Source: CALNYX01 sp942490925
Lineage (GTDB): Bacteria; Chlamydiota; Chlamydiia; Chlamydiales; JAAKFR01
DNA length: 64,000 nucleotides
Reading direction: 5' to 3'
NCBI GenBank assembly: GCA_942490925.1
Contig: CALNYX010000017.1
Span: 1,240,001-1,304,000 of the forward strand
Below are positions 1 to 8,852 of this stretch, one piece after another. The notes below the pieces were generated by a model that made no database searches, was not told the origin of the DNA, and saw nothing but the letters and a program-made list of their open reading frames with translations. The number at the start of each line of letters is the position of its first letter. Positions within the stretch are counted from its first letter, which is position 1. The translations under genes and the position numbers were made by a program.

Positions 1-1
1 A

Positions 2-1726
2 GCTCCTGATGGAGTCGTCTGTTGCACCCATCATGACTATTTACAGCGCCCTACCGATTCGACCACTTATTTAGCTGACGGTCTGATTCTTCACCAAACA
101 GAGTATCGCTATGATCTTTGTGGTAATTGCATCGAAACCATTGACCATGTATGGAGCGAAGGTGAAGCATTGCGTTCACTCTCAACAAAATGGAGCCATG
201 GGCCAACAGGACGCCTAGAAGCCATTATCTACGCTGATGGCAAAAAGGTTGAATACCGCTACAATCCGCAAGGTCAACTTGCGACAATTATCAAAGCTGA
301 CCAAAGTGAGCTTCACCACCGTTATGATGGTTTAGATCGCCTTTCGCGTCTGCAAGGAAAAGGATTTCACTATCGCTATCTTTATGACAGCCATGATCGC
401 ATTCAATATGCCACTGATGGCATCAGTCATACAGAGACAAAGCGGAAGTACGACGCACATGGCAATCTTGTGCAAGAACAGCTAGCCAATGGCTATGTGC
501 TGACAAGTACCTATGACCACTATGGCAGACGCTCACAACTCACACTTCCTGATCGCTCATCGATTCAGTACACCTATCACCTTGGGAAATTGCAAAGTGT
601 GTCACGCGGCGATAAAAGCTTTACCTATGCTGAGCGCGACTTAGATGGACACATGACAGCGATTGAGCATCCACTTGGGAAGATTGCAATGAGCTATGAT
701 CTTTTAGGTCGCCTCGCATCAATCGATTCACCTTTTTACCATGCAGCGCTCACCTATGATGCATGTGATCGACTCGTTCATAAACAGTCAAATGATCCAC
801 TTGGATCTCAAAATGAAACGTACCAGTATGATGCATTGGATCAATTGATCAGCGCCGATGATCATATCTATCGCTATGATTCGCTTGGTAACCTACTCGC
901 CTGTGATGAGGCAAGCTACATCTACGACGAGTGTTGTCGTCGGGTGTCAGATGGGGAACAAGCCTATGTCTATGATGCGTGTGGCAATCTCATTTCTGAT
1001 GGGAAAAACACCTATGAATATGATGGCCTTGATCGCCTTATCCGCATCTCAGCACCTAAAAATGAAACAATTTTTACCTATGACCCCTTCAATCGTCGTT
1101 TGACACGTACAACCAAAGAGCAGCATTATAGCTACCTATGGGATGAGCAAAATGAGATTGGAGCGCACTGCCCAGGCCATTGGGAACTGCGCATTTTAGG
1201 TGAAGGACTTGGCGCGGAACTTGGCGCATCCTTATTAATAGAAATTGATGACGCCTCCTATTTCCCTGTCCATGACTATCGCGGCTCAGTGATTGCTCTG
1301 ATCGACGCGGAGACTCAGCAGCTTGTAGAAGCCTATCGCTATAGTGCTTTTGGCCAGCAAATCGCAGGAGGGAAACTCTCTCCTTGGCGCTTTGCAAGCA
1401 AGCGTATTGAAGGAGATTTTGTCTACTTTGGCCGCCGCTACTTTGCCCCCCACCTTGAAGCCTGGACCACTGCAGACCCCAACATGTTCGAAGATGGTTT
1501 AAATTTATATCATTACGTCCATAACGACCCTATTAGCCAGATCGATCTCTATGGACTTGTCAGTGAAGCGCCTAAAAAACGCGTGACACCTCCTAACTTT
1601 TCAGTGGCCCATCATCTACAGAAGTTTCTCCTCCCCTTCCTTGAAGAAGAGGATTTACCCCTAGATCGAGCCTTTCATCCACCAACTCCTGACGAAGGGC
1701 TTGCGAAAAAGTGGGCGGGGCGTTAG
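2..1726 (+). CDS. RHS/YD-repeat protein, 3' part (5' end outside window)
   Basis: The frame is open from the left edge of the window, so about 574 residues of a longer protein are present; the TTG at 170 is not a convincing start. The sequence is a run of YD repeats (for example YRYDLCGN, YRYDSLGNLL, YVYDACGNLI, YEYDGLDRLI) that in this family form a beta-strand shell. It ends with the Rhs core signature around 1440-1555: RRYFAPHLEAW, then DP, NLYHYVHNDP and DLYGL. Only about 58 residues follow DLYGL, with no nuclease or toxin motif that I recognise, so this may be a tip-less or very short-tip Rhs protein. Rhs proteins are usually secreted or surface-exposed and some carry toxins; function here is inferred. 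Confidence 0.9.
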   Translation, partial: APDGVVCCTHHDYLQRPTDSTTYLADGLILHQTEYRYDLCGNCIETIDHVWSEGEALRSLSTKWSHGPTGRLEAIIYADGKKVEYRYNPQGQLATIIKADQSELHHRYDGLDRLSRLQGKGFHYRYLYDSHDRIQYATDGISHTETKRKYDAHGNLVQEQLANGYVLTSTYDHYGRRSQLTLPDRSSIQYTYHLGKLQSVSRGDKSFTYAERDLDGHMTAIEHPLGKIAMSYDLLGRLASIDSPFYHAALTYDACDRLVHKQSNDPLGSQNETYQYDALDQLISADDHIYRYDSLGNLLACDEASYIYDECCRRVSDGEQAYVYDACGNLISDGKNTYEYDGLDRLIRISAPKNETIFTYDPFNRRLTRTTKEQHYSYLWDEQNEIGAHCPGHWELRILGEGLGAELGASLLIEIDDASYFPVHDYRGSVIALIDAETQQLVEAYRYSAFGQQIAGGKLSPWRFASKRIEGDFVYFGRRYFAPHLEAWTTADPNMFEDGLNLYHYVHNDPISQIDLYGLVSEAPKKRVTPPNFSVAHHLQKFLLPFLEEEDLPLDRAFHPPTPDEGLAKKWAGR

Positions 1727-1750
1727 AATTTTTGGCGATTAACATATAGT
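1723..1750 (+). promoter_or_regulatory. Putative promoter of tRNA-Gly
   Basis: TTAGAA (1723-1728), a 16-nt spacer and TATAGT (1745-1750) lie 14 nt before the tRNA. The -35 box overlaps the stop codon of the RHS gene, and the -10 box lies inside an inverted repeat (1737-1759). It may also drive the tig-clpP-clpX genes downstream. Confidence 0.4.
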
Positions 1751-1759
1751 TTGTTAATC
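1737..1759. repeat. Inverted repeat GATTAAC-N9-GTTAATC
   Basis: Perfect 7-bp arms (1737-1743 and 1753-1759) flank a 9-nt centre that contains the putative -10 box TATAGT. There is no T-run after it, so a terminator is unlikely; an operator or simple AT-rich palindrome is possible. Confidence 0.45.
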
Positions 1760-1764
1760 CCAGT

Positions 1765-1836
1765 GCGGGTGTAGCTCAGCGGTAGAGCATCACGTTGCCA
1801 ACGTGAGGGTCGTGAGTTCGAACCTCATCACCCGCT
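1765..1836 (+). tRNA. tRNA-Gly(GCC)
   Basis: A full cloverleaf can be drawn. The acceptor arms GCGGGTG and CACCCGC pair fully, the D arm starts GCTC, the anticodon stem TCACG/CGTGA encloses TTGCCAA with anticodon GCC, and the T loop carries GTTCGAA. The discriminator base is T and CCA is not encoded, which fits the CCA-adding enzyme gene downstream. Confidence 0.95.
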
Positions 1837-1866
1837 TATTTTTCACCCCTACCATAGTAAGATGGC

Positions 1867-3078
1867 ATGACAACTTTAACATTTGAAGACCCCTCATATA
1901 AAATCGATGCAACCAAAGAGGATGGCTGTAAGCTTTCGCTTACCGTTTTTGTCTCCCCTGAGCAGACAAAAAAGGCGTATCGCAAGGCCATTAAAAAGGT
2001 CAATAAACAGATCTCTATCCCCGGTTTCCGTAAAGGGCGTGCTCCAGATGCTTCTGTTATCTCTCGCTACGGCTCATATGTTGAACAAGAGTGGAAAGAT
2101 ATTTTGATTCAAGAGAGCGTTCAAGGCTCTTTTGATCTCACTAAAATCTATCCCGTCAGTAAAGAGCTCCTTGACAGACCAAAACTCAACAAGTGTGACA
2201 AGGAAGAGGGGGCAGAAATTGCTTTCTCCTATGAGCACTACCCTGAAGTTCCAGAGATTAATTTTGCCGACCTCTCTGTTCCTAAAGCAGAGAAAAAACC
2301 CTTTACTCAAGAGCAAGTTGACGGAGTTGTCAAAGAAGTACAAAAAGCGAACGCCGATTGGGAAGATATTGAAGGGCGTGGAGCTGAAGAGGGCGATCAT
2401 GTTGTAATCTCCATTGATAGCATTGAGCCAGCCTCAACAATTGTGAAAGATCGTCGTCTACCAGTTGAAGAGGGTGAACTTGCTCCTTGGCTCATCAAGT
2501 TGATCGTCGGCATGAAACCTGAAGATGTCACAGAGGGCATGACCGAAGGTGAAAACCCCACAAAGATCAAAGTCACCCTGCATAAGGTGCAAAAAATTCT
2601 TTTGCCAGAGCTAAACGATGAGTTAGCTAAAAAGGCAGGCGCGGATTCTGAGAAAGATCTCGTCAGCAAAATTGAGCATAACCTCAATGCGGAAGCTGAA
2701 GAGGAGTGTAAACAGGCTCAGATTAAAGCTGTCGAAGATGCTCTTATTGAGAAGTATACTTTTGATCTGCCAGCTTCAATTGTCAAAGCAGAAAAAGAGA
2801 TGCGCCAGAAAGAAGAGGCTAGCCAAGAAAATATAGATGAACTCGTTGACCGCAGCTTACGCCTCTACTTCTTGAACAAACAAATTGCACAGCAAGGGAA
2901 TATCTCATTGACGCAAGAAGAGCTGAATAATGAGCTCGTGCGACATATGACTCAAAATCCGCAATTCTTTGGTAACAAGATGGATAAAGAGACATCTCAA
3001 AAGCTCGTCTCGCACCTGACAGGAGTTTTGATGGAACGGAAGACAAAAGATTATGCGCTCTCCCAGTTGACTAATTAG
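1867..3078 (+). CDS. tig: Trigger factor (ribosome-bound chaperone, peptidyl-prolyl isomerase)
   Basis: A 403-residue protein, slightly shorter than the 432 residues of E. coli. The N-terminal ribosome-binding signature appears as PGFRKGRAP at about residues 52-60. A central FKBP-like domain starts near residue 175 (EGDHVVISIDS), and a charged helical C-terminal chaperone domain follows. It binds nascent chains at the ribosome exit tunnel. The gene sits 30 nt after tRNA-Gly and is followed by clpP and clpX, the same order I recall from Chlamydia. The ATG at 1867 is the natural start; the Shine-Dalgarno is weak. Confidence 0.97.
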   Translation: MTTLTFEDPSYKIDATKEDGCKLSLTVFVSPEQTKKAYRKAIKKVNKQISIPGFRKGRAPDASVISRYGSYVEQEWKDILIQESVQGSFDLTKIYPVSKELLDRPKLNKCDKEEGAEIAFSYEHYPEVPEINFADLSVPKAEKKPFTQEQVDGVVKEVQKANADWEDIEGRGAEEGDHVVISIDSIEPASTIVKDRRLPVEEGELAPWLIKLIVGMKPEDVTEGMTEGENPTKIKVTLHKVQKILLPELNDELAKKAGADSEKDLVSKIEHNLNAEAEEECKQAQIKAVEDALIEKYTFDLPASIVKAEKEMRQKEEASQENIDELVDRSLRLYFLNKQIAQQGNISLTQEELNNELVRHMTQNPQFFGNKMDKETSQKLVSHLTGVLMERKTKDYALSQLTN

Positions 3079-3131
3079 CCAAGTAACGCATAAACTTCCG
3101 ACTTAAGTTGAACAAAAGGAAACGAGCCCCT

Positions 3132-3734
3132 ATGTCACACAGACCCACGCAATCACTTGTCCCTTACGTTGTTGAAGATACAGGCCGCGGCGAGCGCGCT
3201 ATGGACATCTTTTCTCGCCTTCTCAAAGACCGCATTGTTTTGATCGGCCAAGAAATCACCGATCAACTTGCCAACGTTGTGATTGCACAGCTTCTCTTTT
3301 TGATGACAGAGGATCCTAAAAAAGATATTCAAATCTTCATCAATTCACCTGGTGGCTACATTACTGCAGGTCTTGCCATCTTTGACACCATTCGCTTTTT
3401 AGGTTGTGATGTGAGCACCTATTGCATCGGTCAAGCAGCTTCAATGGGAGCTTTGCTTCTTGCTGCAGGAACAAAAGGGAAACGGCGTTCACTTCCTCAC
3501 AGCCGCATCATGATTCACCAACCTTCTGGTGGAATTATGGGAACTTCAGCTGATATCAAACTGCAAGCTGACGAAATTTTACGTTTAAAAGAATACCTCT
3601 CTGAAATCCTGTCTGATTGTACTGGCCAGACCAAAAAGAAAATTTTGGAAGATTGCGAGCGCGACTATTTCATGAGCCCACAGCAAGCAATTGAGTATGG
3701 TTTGATCGACGAAATTGTAACAACAAAAACATGA
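3132..3734 (+). CDS. clpP: ATP-dependent Clp protease proteolytic subunit
   Basis: A 200-residue serine peptidase of the ClpP family. The catalytic triad is visible: Ser104 in GQAASMGA, His129 in MIHQPSGG and Asp178 in RDYFMSP. It forms the barrel that degrades proteins unfolded by ClpX. I chose the ATG at 3132 because AAAGGAAACGAG lies just upstream; a TTG at 3108 would add eight residues but lacks this signal. The stop overlaps the clpX start (ATGA), so the two are translationally coupled. The pairing with clpX corresponds to the ClpP2-type gene of Chlamydia as I recall it. Confidence 0.97.
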   Translation: MSHRPTQSLVPYVVEDTGRGERAMDIFSRLLKDRIVLIGQEITDQLANVVIAQLLFLMTEDPKKDIQIFINSPGGYITAGLAIFDTIRFLGCDVSTYCIGQAASMGALLLAAGTKGKRRSLPHSRIMIHQPSGGIMGTSADIKLQADEILRLKEYLSEILSDCTGQTKKKILEDCERDYFMSPQQAIEYGLIDEIVTTKT

Positions 3735-4975
3735 CAAAGAAAAATCTAACAGCTAAAGAACCAGCAACCTGCTCTTTTTGCGGACGCACTGAAGAAGACG
3801 TTGAAAAACTCATTTCAGGTCCAAGTGTGTACATTTGTGACAATTGCATCCGCCTTTGCATGAGCATCCTTGAAAAGAAACCTGAAGCACGGGAATTCAA
3901 GGTTATCAAGCCTGCTGAGATTAAAAGACGTCTCGACGATTTTATCATTGGCCAGGATACTGCAAAACGCACACTTTCTGTAGCTGTCTATAATCACTAC
4001 AAACGGATCCGCGCTCTTTCGAAAAATAAAGAGGTCGGCTACAACAAATCCAACGTCATGCTTCTGGGTCCTACAGGGTCTGGTAAGACACTGCTAGCAA
4101 AAACACTTGCCGATGTACTAGATGTTCCTTTCACTATTGCTGATGCTACGACATTGACAGAAGCAGGTTATGTTGGAGAAGATGTCGAAAACATTGTACT
4201 GCGTCTACTACAAGCAGCTGATTACGACGTCGCTGCTGCTGAACGTGGGATTATCTACATCGATGAGATCGACAAGATTGGACGGACAACCTCGAATGTT
4301 TCCATTACGCGTGATGTTTCTGGGGAAGGTGTTCAGCAGGCACTGCTCAAAATAGTTGAGGGAACCATTGCAAATGTTCCGCCTAAAGGTGGTAGGAAAC
4401 ATCCTCACCAAGAGTACATCAAAGTCAATACCGAGAACGTCCTGTTCATTATTGGTGGAGCTTTTGTCAACCTTGATAAAGTGATTTCCAAACGTCTTGG
4501 CAAAAGTACAATTGGCTTTACAGACATTGAAACTGGCAAAAAATTTGATGTGCATGACAAGAATAAACTCATGGCACAAGTTGAACCAGAAGACCTCATT
4601 AGTTTTGGGATGATCCCAGAGTTTATTGGGCGTTTCAATTCGATTGTCTCCTGCAACGAGTTAACCCTTGATGATCTTGTTGCTATCCTCACAGAGCCTA
4701 AAAATGCGATTATTAAGCAGTATAAAGCCCTGTTTGCTGAAGAGGATGTCAAGCTTGAGTTTTCTAGAGATGCGTTATATGAAGCCGCAAAAAAAGCTAA
4801 ACTAGCAGGGACAGGAGCACGCGCACTGCGGATGATCTTGGAAAATCTCTTGTGTGATCTTATGTTTGAAGTTCCTTCTGATGAGACCATTGCAGAGATT
4901 CACATTGGGGAGGAGACCATTTTACACCATACAACTCCTCAGATCGTCCGGCGCGACTCCAAAAAAATTGCGTGA
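3731..4975 (+). CDS. clpX: ATP-dependent Clp protease, ATP-binding subunit ClpX
   Basis: A 414-residue AAA+ unfoldase of normal family length. The N-terminal zinc-binding cysteines are Cys14, Cys17, Cys36 and Cys39. Walker A is GPTGSGKT (113-120), the pore loop is GYVG (146-149) and Walker B is IIYIDE (174-179); sensor motifs and the small AAA+ lid follow. It recognises and unfolds substrates and feeds them to ClpP. It overlaps clpP by 4 nt and its stop overlaps the GTG start of the next gene. Confidence 0.98.
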   Translation: MTKKNLTAKEPATCSFCGRTEEDVEKLISGPSVYICDNCIRLCMSILEKKPEAREFKVIKPAEIKRRLDDFIIGQDTAKRTLSVAVYNHYKRIRALSKNKEVGYNKSNVMLLGPTGSGKTLLAKTLADVLDVPFTIADATTLTEAGYVGEDVENIVLRLLQAADYDVAAAERGIIYIDEIDKIGRTTSNVSITRDVSGEGVQQALLKIVEGTIANVPPKGGRKHPHQEYIKVNTENVLFIIGGAFVNLDKVISKRLGKSTIGFTDIETGKKFDVHDKNKLMAQVEPEDLISFGMIPEFIGRFNSIVSCNELTLDDLVAILTEPKNAIIKQYKALFAEEDVKLEFSRDALYEAAKKAKLAGTGARALRMILENLLCDLMFEVPSDETIAEIHIGEETILHHTTPQIVRRDSKKIA

Positions 4976-6138
4976 GTCAAGAACTAGCTATACACGTTGT
5001 ACGTACCCTACATGAGGCAGGCTTTACAGCCTACTTTGCAGGAGGCTGCGTGCGCGATCAACTCCTCAACATCCCCTCTACAGAAATTGACATAGCCACC
5101 AGCGCCTCTCCTAAGCAAGTACAAGCACTCTTTCCCAAGACCATCCCCGTTGGCATCGCTTTTGGTGTCATCATCGTTGTGCTTAAAGGGATCAACTTTG
5201 AAGTCGCCACCTTTCGTAAAGATCACCCTTACCATGACGGTCGCCACCCAGATGGCGTCGATTTTTCATCGCCAAAAAAAGATGCAGAGCGTCGTGACTT
5301 CACCATCAATGGAATGTTCTACGATCCATTGACAGATGAAATTCATGACTTTGTCAACGGCAAGCAAGACCTTAAAGCGCGCATTCTCCGTGCAATTGGC
5401 AACCCCGCCCAGCGCTTTACAGAAGATCGTTTGCGCATGATTCGCGCTGTTCGTTTTGCAACACGTTTTGGCTTCCGTATAGAGGAGAAAACAGCAGAAG
5501 CTATCCAAAACCAAGCCTCTACCCTCTTTCCAGCCGTCTCTATGGAGCGCATCTGGCAAGAGTTTTGTAAAATGTCGACACATCCACGCTTTGATCTAGC
5601 CCTCATCATGCTTCACCGTTTTGGACTGCTCCAAACCATCTTCCCAGAGCTAGACGATGATATTGAAAAACGCGTTGCCCTTTTTCCCTATTTTCCACCT
5701 CAGACACCAACCATCGTCTACCTAGCGGAACTCATTCCCAGTCCTGATTTGGGTCATTACCTCAAAGTCTCGAATAAAGAGCAGCAATTACTCGAGTTTT
5801 TTCTCCAAAAAGAGCCCCAGACACTCACTGCGTGGGCCCATTTCTACGCCCATCCACATACAGAGCTTTGGGAGGCAGTGCAGACAGCAAAGATTCTGCC
5901 GCCAGAAAAAACTTCCTTTCATGAATCGCATAAAAAGCGCAGACTACGTTTAGAAAGACATATCGAGCGGATTAAAAGCCAAAAACCGCTCGTGACAGCA
6001 GCCCATCTGCAAAAACTTGGCATCAAGCCAAGTCAAGAGATGGGACAATTGCTCAAAAAAGCTGAAGAGATTGCCATTGAAAATGATCTCCATTCAGCTC
6101 AGGAGGTTATTTCACGCCTTGAACTACCCCATTCATAA
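4972..6138 (+). CDS. CCA tRNA nucleotidyltransferase / poly(A) polymerase family protein
   Basis: A 388-residue class II nucleotidyltransferase. Visible motifs are FAGGCVRD (about 23-30) with TEIDIATSA as the metal-binding strand, RRDFTINGMFYDP (about 106-118) and RFTEDRLRMIRAVRFATRFGF, which belongs to the tRNA-binding neck. It adds CCA to tRNA 3' ends or poly(A) to RNA; the two activities cannot be told apart by eye. The tRNA genes in this window lack encoded CCA. The GTG start at 4972 overlaps the clpX stop by 4 nt, so it belongs to the same operon. Confidence 0.9.
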   Translation: MSQELAIHVVRTLHEAGFTAYFAGGCVRDQLLNIPSTEIDIATSASPKQVQALFPKTIPVGIAFGVIIVVLKGINFEVATFRKDHPYHDGRHPDGVDFSSPKKDAERRDFTINGMFYDPLTDEIHDFVNGKQDLKARILRAIGNPAQRFTEDRLRMIRAVRFATRFGFRIEEKTAEAIQNQASTLFPAVSMERIWQEFCKMSTHPRFDLALIMLHRFGLLQTIFPELDDDIEKRVALFPYFPPQTPTIVYLAELIPSPDLGHYLKVSNKEQQLLEFFLQKEPQTLTAWAHFYAHPHTELWEAVQTAKILPPEKTSFHESHKKRRLRLERHIERIKSQKPLVTAAHLQKLGIKPSQEMGQLLKKAEEIAIENDLHSAQEVISRLELPHS

Positions 6139-7201
6139 TAAGCTCGCACATAGAGCCCTTCAAACGATTGATACCCTCCTTAAAGTTCTTCCTATCAAAA
6201 AGAACTTCCCTATCAAACCTCCCAAAAAGATCCTCATTACCAACCTTGCCCACTTAGGCGATGTCATTCTCACAACAACCCTGCTCACCCCCCTTAAAAA
6301 AGCCTTCCCTGATGCAGAAATTGGCATGCTCATTGGGACATGGTCTAAATCGATCATTGAAAAACATCCCCTCATCAACCAGATCCATTACCATAACCAT
6401 TGGAAAGTGAATCGATCTCACAAATGCCGCCTCTCTCCAAAAGAGATCCAAAAATATGACCTAGCCATTGACTGCAACTTTCATTTTCCAAACAGTGCAG
6501 CCCTCCTTTACCGTGCTAAAATCCCAGTACGCATTGGCTTTACAAGTGCTGGTTTTGGCCCCCTTCTCACACACAGTTTACCGTGGGAGCCAAGCAATAC
6601 ATCAGCTGCTCAAAGCTTCTTTTCTCTGCTCCAATTTCTCAATATCAAAGAGGGCATTGGCAGACCAACCCTACCTCCCGTCCCATCCAAACCCAACCAC
6701 TCCATTGTCATCCATATGGGGACAGCGAATCCTCAAAAAGAGTGGGATTTAAAAAAATGGAGAGCGCTTGCCAAACGCCTTAAAAACGACCGTCTCATCT
6801 TTACAGGACAAGGAGAGCGCGAAAAAAATGCTATCGAGTGGGTGATACACGACCTACCTAACGCCGAAAATCTCTGCGACAAGCTATCTTGGGAAGAGTT
6901 TGTTTCCACCATACAGGGAGCAAACCTCCTGCTGAGTGTCGATACAAGTGCTGGACATATTGCATCAGCAGTTGATACACCAGCTATCCTACTGTTTACA
7001 GGGATGAATCCACCTGAGCTTTGGCGCCCATTTGGCAACAATATCCGTGTGATAACAGGCCAGATGCCTTGCTCACCCTGCTACAAAGGTTGTGCACTCA
7101 TGGGCTGCATGCGTGTCATCTCAGTCGCACAAGTCGAGTCCGCCATCAAGTCAATGACTGCTCGCCCAACCTCAGCCCTTTCAAGAGCTGCAAATAGCTG
7201 A
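6119..7201 (+). CDS. Glycosyltransferase family 9 (heptosyltransferase-like)
   Basis: A GT-B fold protein similar to ADP-heptose:LPS heptosyltransferases. Features are KKILITNLAHLGDVI near the N-terminus, VIHMGTANPQKEW in the middle, and LLSVDTSAGHIASA with PCYKGCALMGCMR near the C-terminus. It probably transfers a heptose to lipopolysaccharide core at the inner membrane. The start is uncertain: TTG at 6119 has AGGAGG 12 nt upstream and overlaps the previous gene by 20 nt, while an ATG at 6083 would overlap by 56 nt. The last 13 or so residues run past the usual family end and lie antisense to the convergent dehydrogenase gene. Confidence 0.85.
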   Translation: MNYPIHNKLAHRALQTIDTLLKVLPIKKNFPIKPPKKILITNLAHLGDVILTTTLLTPLKKAFPDAEIGMLIGTWSKSIIEKHPLINQIHYHNHWKVNRSHKCRLSPKEIQKYDLAIDCNFHFPNSAALLYRAKIPVRIGFTSAGFGPLLTHSLPWEPSNTSAAQSFFSLLQFLNIKEGIGRPTLPPVPSKPNHSIVIHMGTANPQKEWDLKKWRALAKRLKNDRLIFTGQGEREKNAIEWVIHDLPNAENLCDKLSWEEFVSTIQGANLLLSVDTSAGHIASAVDTPAILLFTGMNPPELWRPFGNNIRVITGQMPCSPCYKGCALMGCMRVISVAQVESAIKSMTARPTSALSRAANS

Positions 7202-8172
7202 TTGATCTTCGAGAGAGAAGCTTCATGCGTGATCAGATCTTCTAGAGGGATTTTCTCTTGCAAGAAGAGCGCCACATAGTCAGCAACATCTTTATCAATC
7301 CGACTCTTTCCTCCCCACGTCCCGATGATCCGCTTTCCACAAATCAGATCGAAGGGATCTATCTGAATCTTCTCACCCTTTGGTAGATTACCAGCGAGCA
7401 CACAAAGTCCCGATGATTTCAAAGCAGAAAAAGCCTGCTCCATAGGTAGACGTTTACCTGCTGACTCAAAAATGTAATCAACACCACCACCTGTGATCTC
7501 TTTCAACACCTCAGCTGGATCTTCTTGATGCGCATGTACCACATGGGTCGCGCCAAATTGCTTAGCAAGCTCTAACTTCTCATCTTGTACATCGACAGCG
7601 ATGATTGGATTGGCGCCAAAGAGCTTTGCTGCGATCAAGGCACTTAGACCAACGCCACCAACACCAAAGACAGCAAAAGAGTTCCCAGCTTGCAACTGCA
7701 TCTCATTTTTCACAACGCCGGCACCTGTTGGCAATGCACAACCAAGCAACGCAGCCTCTTTAAGAGGCATCCGTTTGTCAATTGGGACAACCCTGTTTTC
7801 AGAGATAATTGCGTGAGTTAGAAAAGTGCTAATTGCTCCAGAATTAACCTTGCCATGAGCAGATTGATAACAGCACCCGGGAACGTCATGTCCTTTTCCT
7901 TTGATCCATGAAAGGACGACATGATCACCTGCTTTCACCTTTGAGACATCCTCTCCGATATCAACCACAACACCTGAGCCCTCATGTCCAAGCGTATGGG
8001 GCAAGAAGCGATCTTCACCCTTTGCGCCTTTAATTTCGTTCAATTGAGTATGGCATAGGCCGCTGTAGGCCATCTCGACAAGCACCTGTCCTTTTTGCAA
8101 AGGTGGAACTTCAAGTTCCCACATCTGCAACGGCTCATTTTGTTTCACAAGTATAGCAGCTTGACTTTTCAT
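7081..8172 (-). CDS. Zinc-dependent alcohol dehydrogenase (MDR family)
   Basis: A 363-residue medium-chain dehydrogenase. Likely catalytic zinc ligands are Cys40 (SGLCH), His63 and Glu64 (GHEGSG). The Rossmann motif GVGGVGLSA binds NAD(P). The four-cysteine structural zinc loop is not recognisable; GHDVPGCCYQSAHG stands in its place. The start overlaps the upstream methyltransferase stop (ATGA). The family usually ends near GRAVIDLM; here about 19 more residues read antisense into the glycosyltransferase gene. As the last gene of the minus-strand sugar operon it may oxidise or reduce a sugar-linked alcohol; the substrate is unknown. Confidence 0.88.
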   Translation of the reverse strand: MKSQAAILVKQNEPLQMWELEVPPLQKGQVLVEMAYSGLCHTQLNEIKGAKGEDRFLPHTLGHEGSGVVVDIGEDVSKVKAGDHVVLSWIKGKGHDVPGCCYQSAHGKVNSGAISTFLTHAIISENRVVPIDKRMPLKEAALLGCALPTGAGVVKNEMQLQAGNSFAVFGVGGVGLSALIAAKLFGANPIIAVDVQDEKLELAKQFGATHVVHAHQEDPAEVLKEITGGGVDYIFESAGKRLPMEQAFSALKSSGLCVLAGNLPKGEKIQIDPFDLICGKRIIGTWGGKSRIDKDVADYVALFLQEKIPLEDLITHEASLSKINQLFAALERAEVGRAVIDLMADSTCATEMTRMQPMSAQPL

Positions 8173-8852
8173 CTAGCTCTCTTCGGTTTACAACAAAGCG
8201 CAATATAGTAATGAGCAAGCGGAGAGAAGCCCGTATGTACAAGCTCATCATTTGCGGAGAAGAGAAAGACAAACTCAAAGTGCTCTTTTAACTCACTTTC
8301 AAGCCGTTCATGTGAGTAGAGATTGACATGGCCGGCTTTAGTGTGAGGGTTAGCAAACTGATCACTGATGAGGCTTGGAGTGCCAATGACTGCAACACCC
8401 TCGGGCGTTAAACAAGAGGCAATCTTTTGCAGAAATTCAGCAGCATGCTCTGGATAAATATGTTCGATGACATCGAAATTAACGGCGGCATCCCAAGCTT
8501 TTTGAGGCTCAAATTCTAAAAAGTCTTTACAACGAAAAGCGATGGATTGATCATCATAGTTTTGCAAAGCGGTTTGAATAGCCTCTTCATCAAAATCAAG
8601 ACCAAGGCATTGGCCACACTCCTTAGCCATCAGCCAGCTACCCAGGCCCTCGTTGCAGCCAACATCGAGCACAGACTTATCTGCTCCAATCATTTTGGCT
8701 GCAAACTTATAATAGCTGATGCTATGCATCAAACGTCTAGGCGTATTTCGGAACCAATGCGCTCCATAATAACCAAGCTTTAGAGGAGCTGCTTTTTCAA
8801 TCTCCTCGTAGACACATTTCCATTTCGAATGCTTCTCTTCGATTGTCTCCAT
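8169..8852 (-). CDS. Class I SAM-dependent methyltransferase (paralogue 1)
   Basis: A 227-residue methyltransferase. SAM-binding motif I is SVLDVGCNEGLGSW, followed by GLDFDEEAI and a post-I acidic residue, and VIEHIYPEH lies in the core. The ATG at 8852 was chosen because AAGGAAG lies just upstream. The first 56 nt overlap the end of the dioxygenase-like gene in another frame. It is a clear paralogue of the protein encoded at 9630-10304: both share HTGFSP and a HVNL motif and have Trp at residue 11. It probably methylates an island sugar; the position is unknown. Confidence 0.85.
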   Translation of the reverse strand: METIEEKHSKWKCVYEEIEKAAPLKLGYYGAHWFRNTPRRLMHSISYYKFAAKMIGADKSVLDVGCNEGLGSWLMAKECGQCLGLDFDEEAIQTALQNYDDQSIAFRCKDFLEFEPQKAWDAAVNFDVIEHIYPEHAAEFLQKIASCLTPEGVAVIGTPSLISDQFANPHTKAGHVNLYSHERLESELKEHFEFVFLFSANDELVHTGFSPLAHYYIALCCKPKRAR

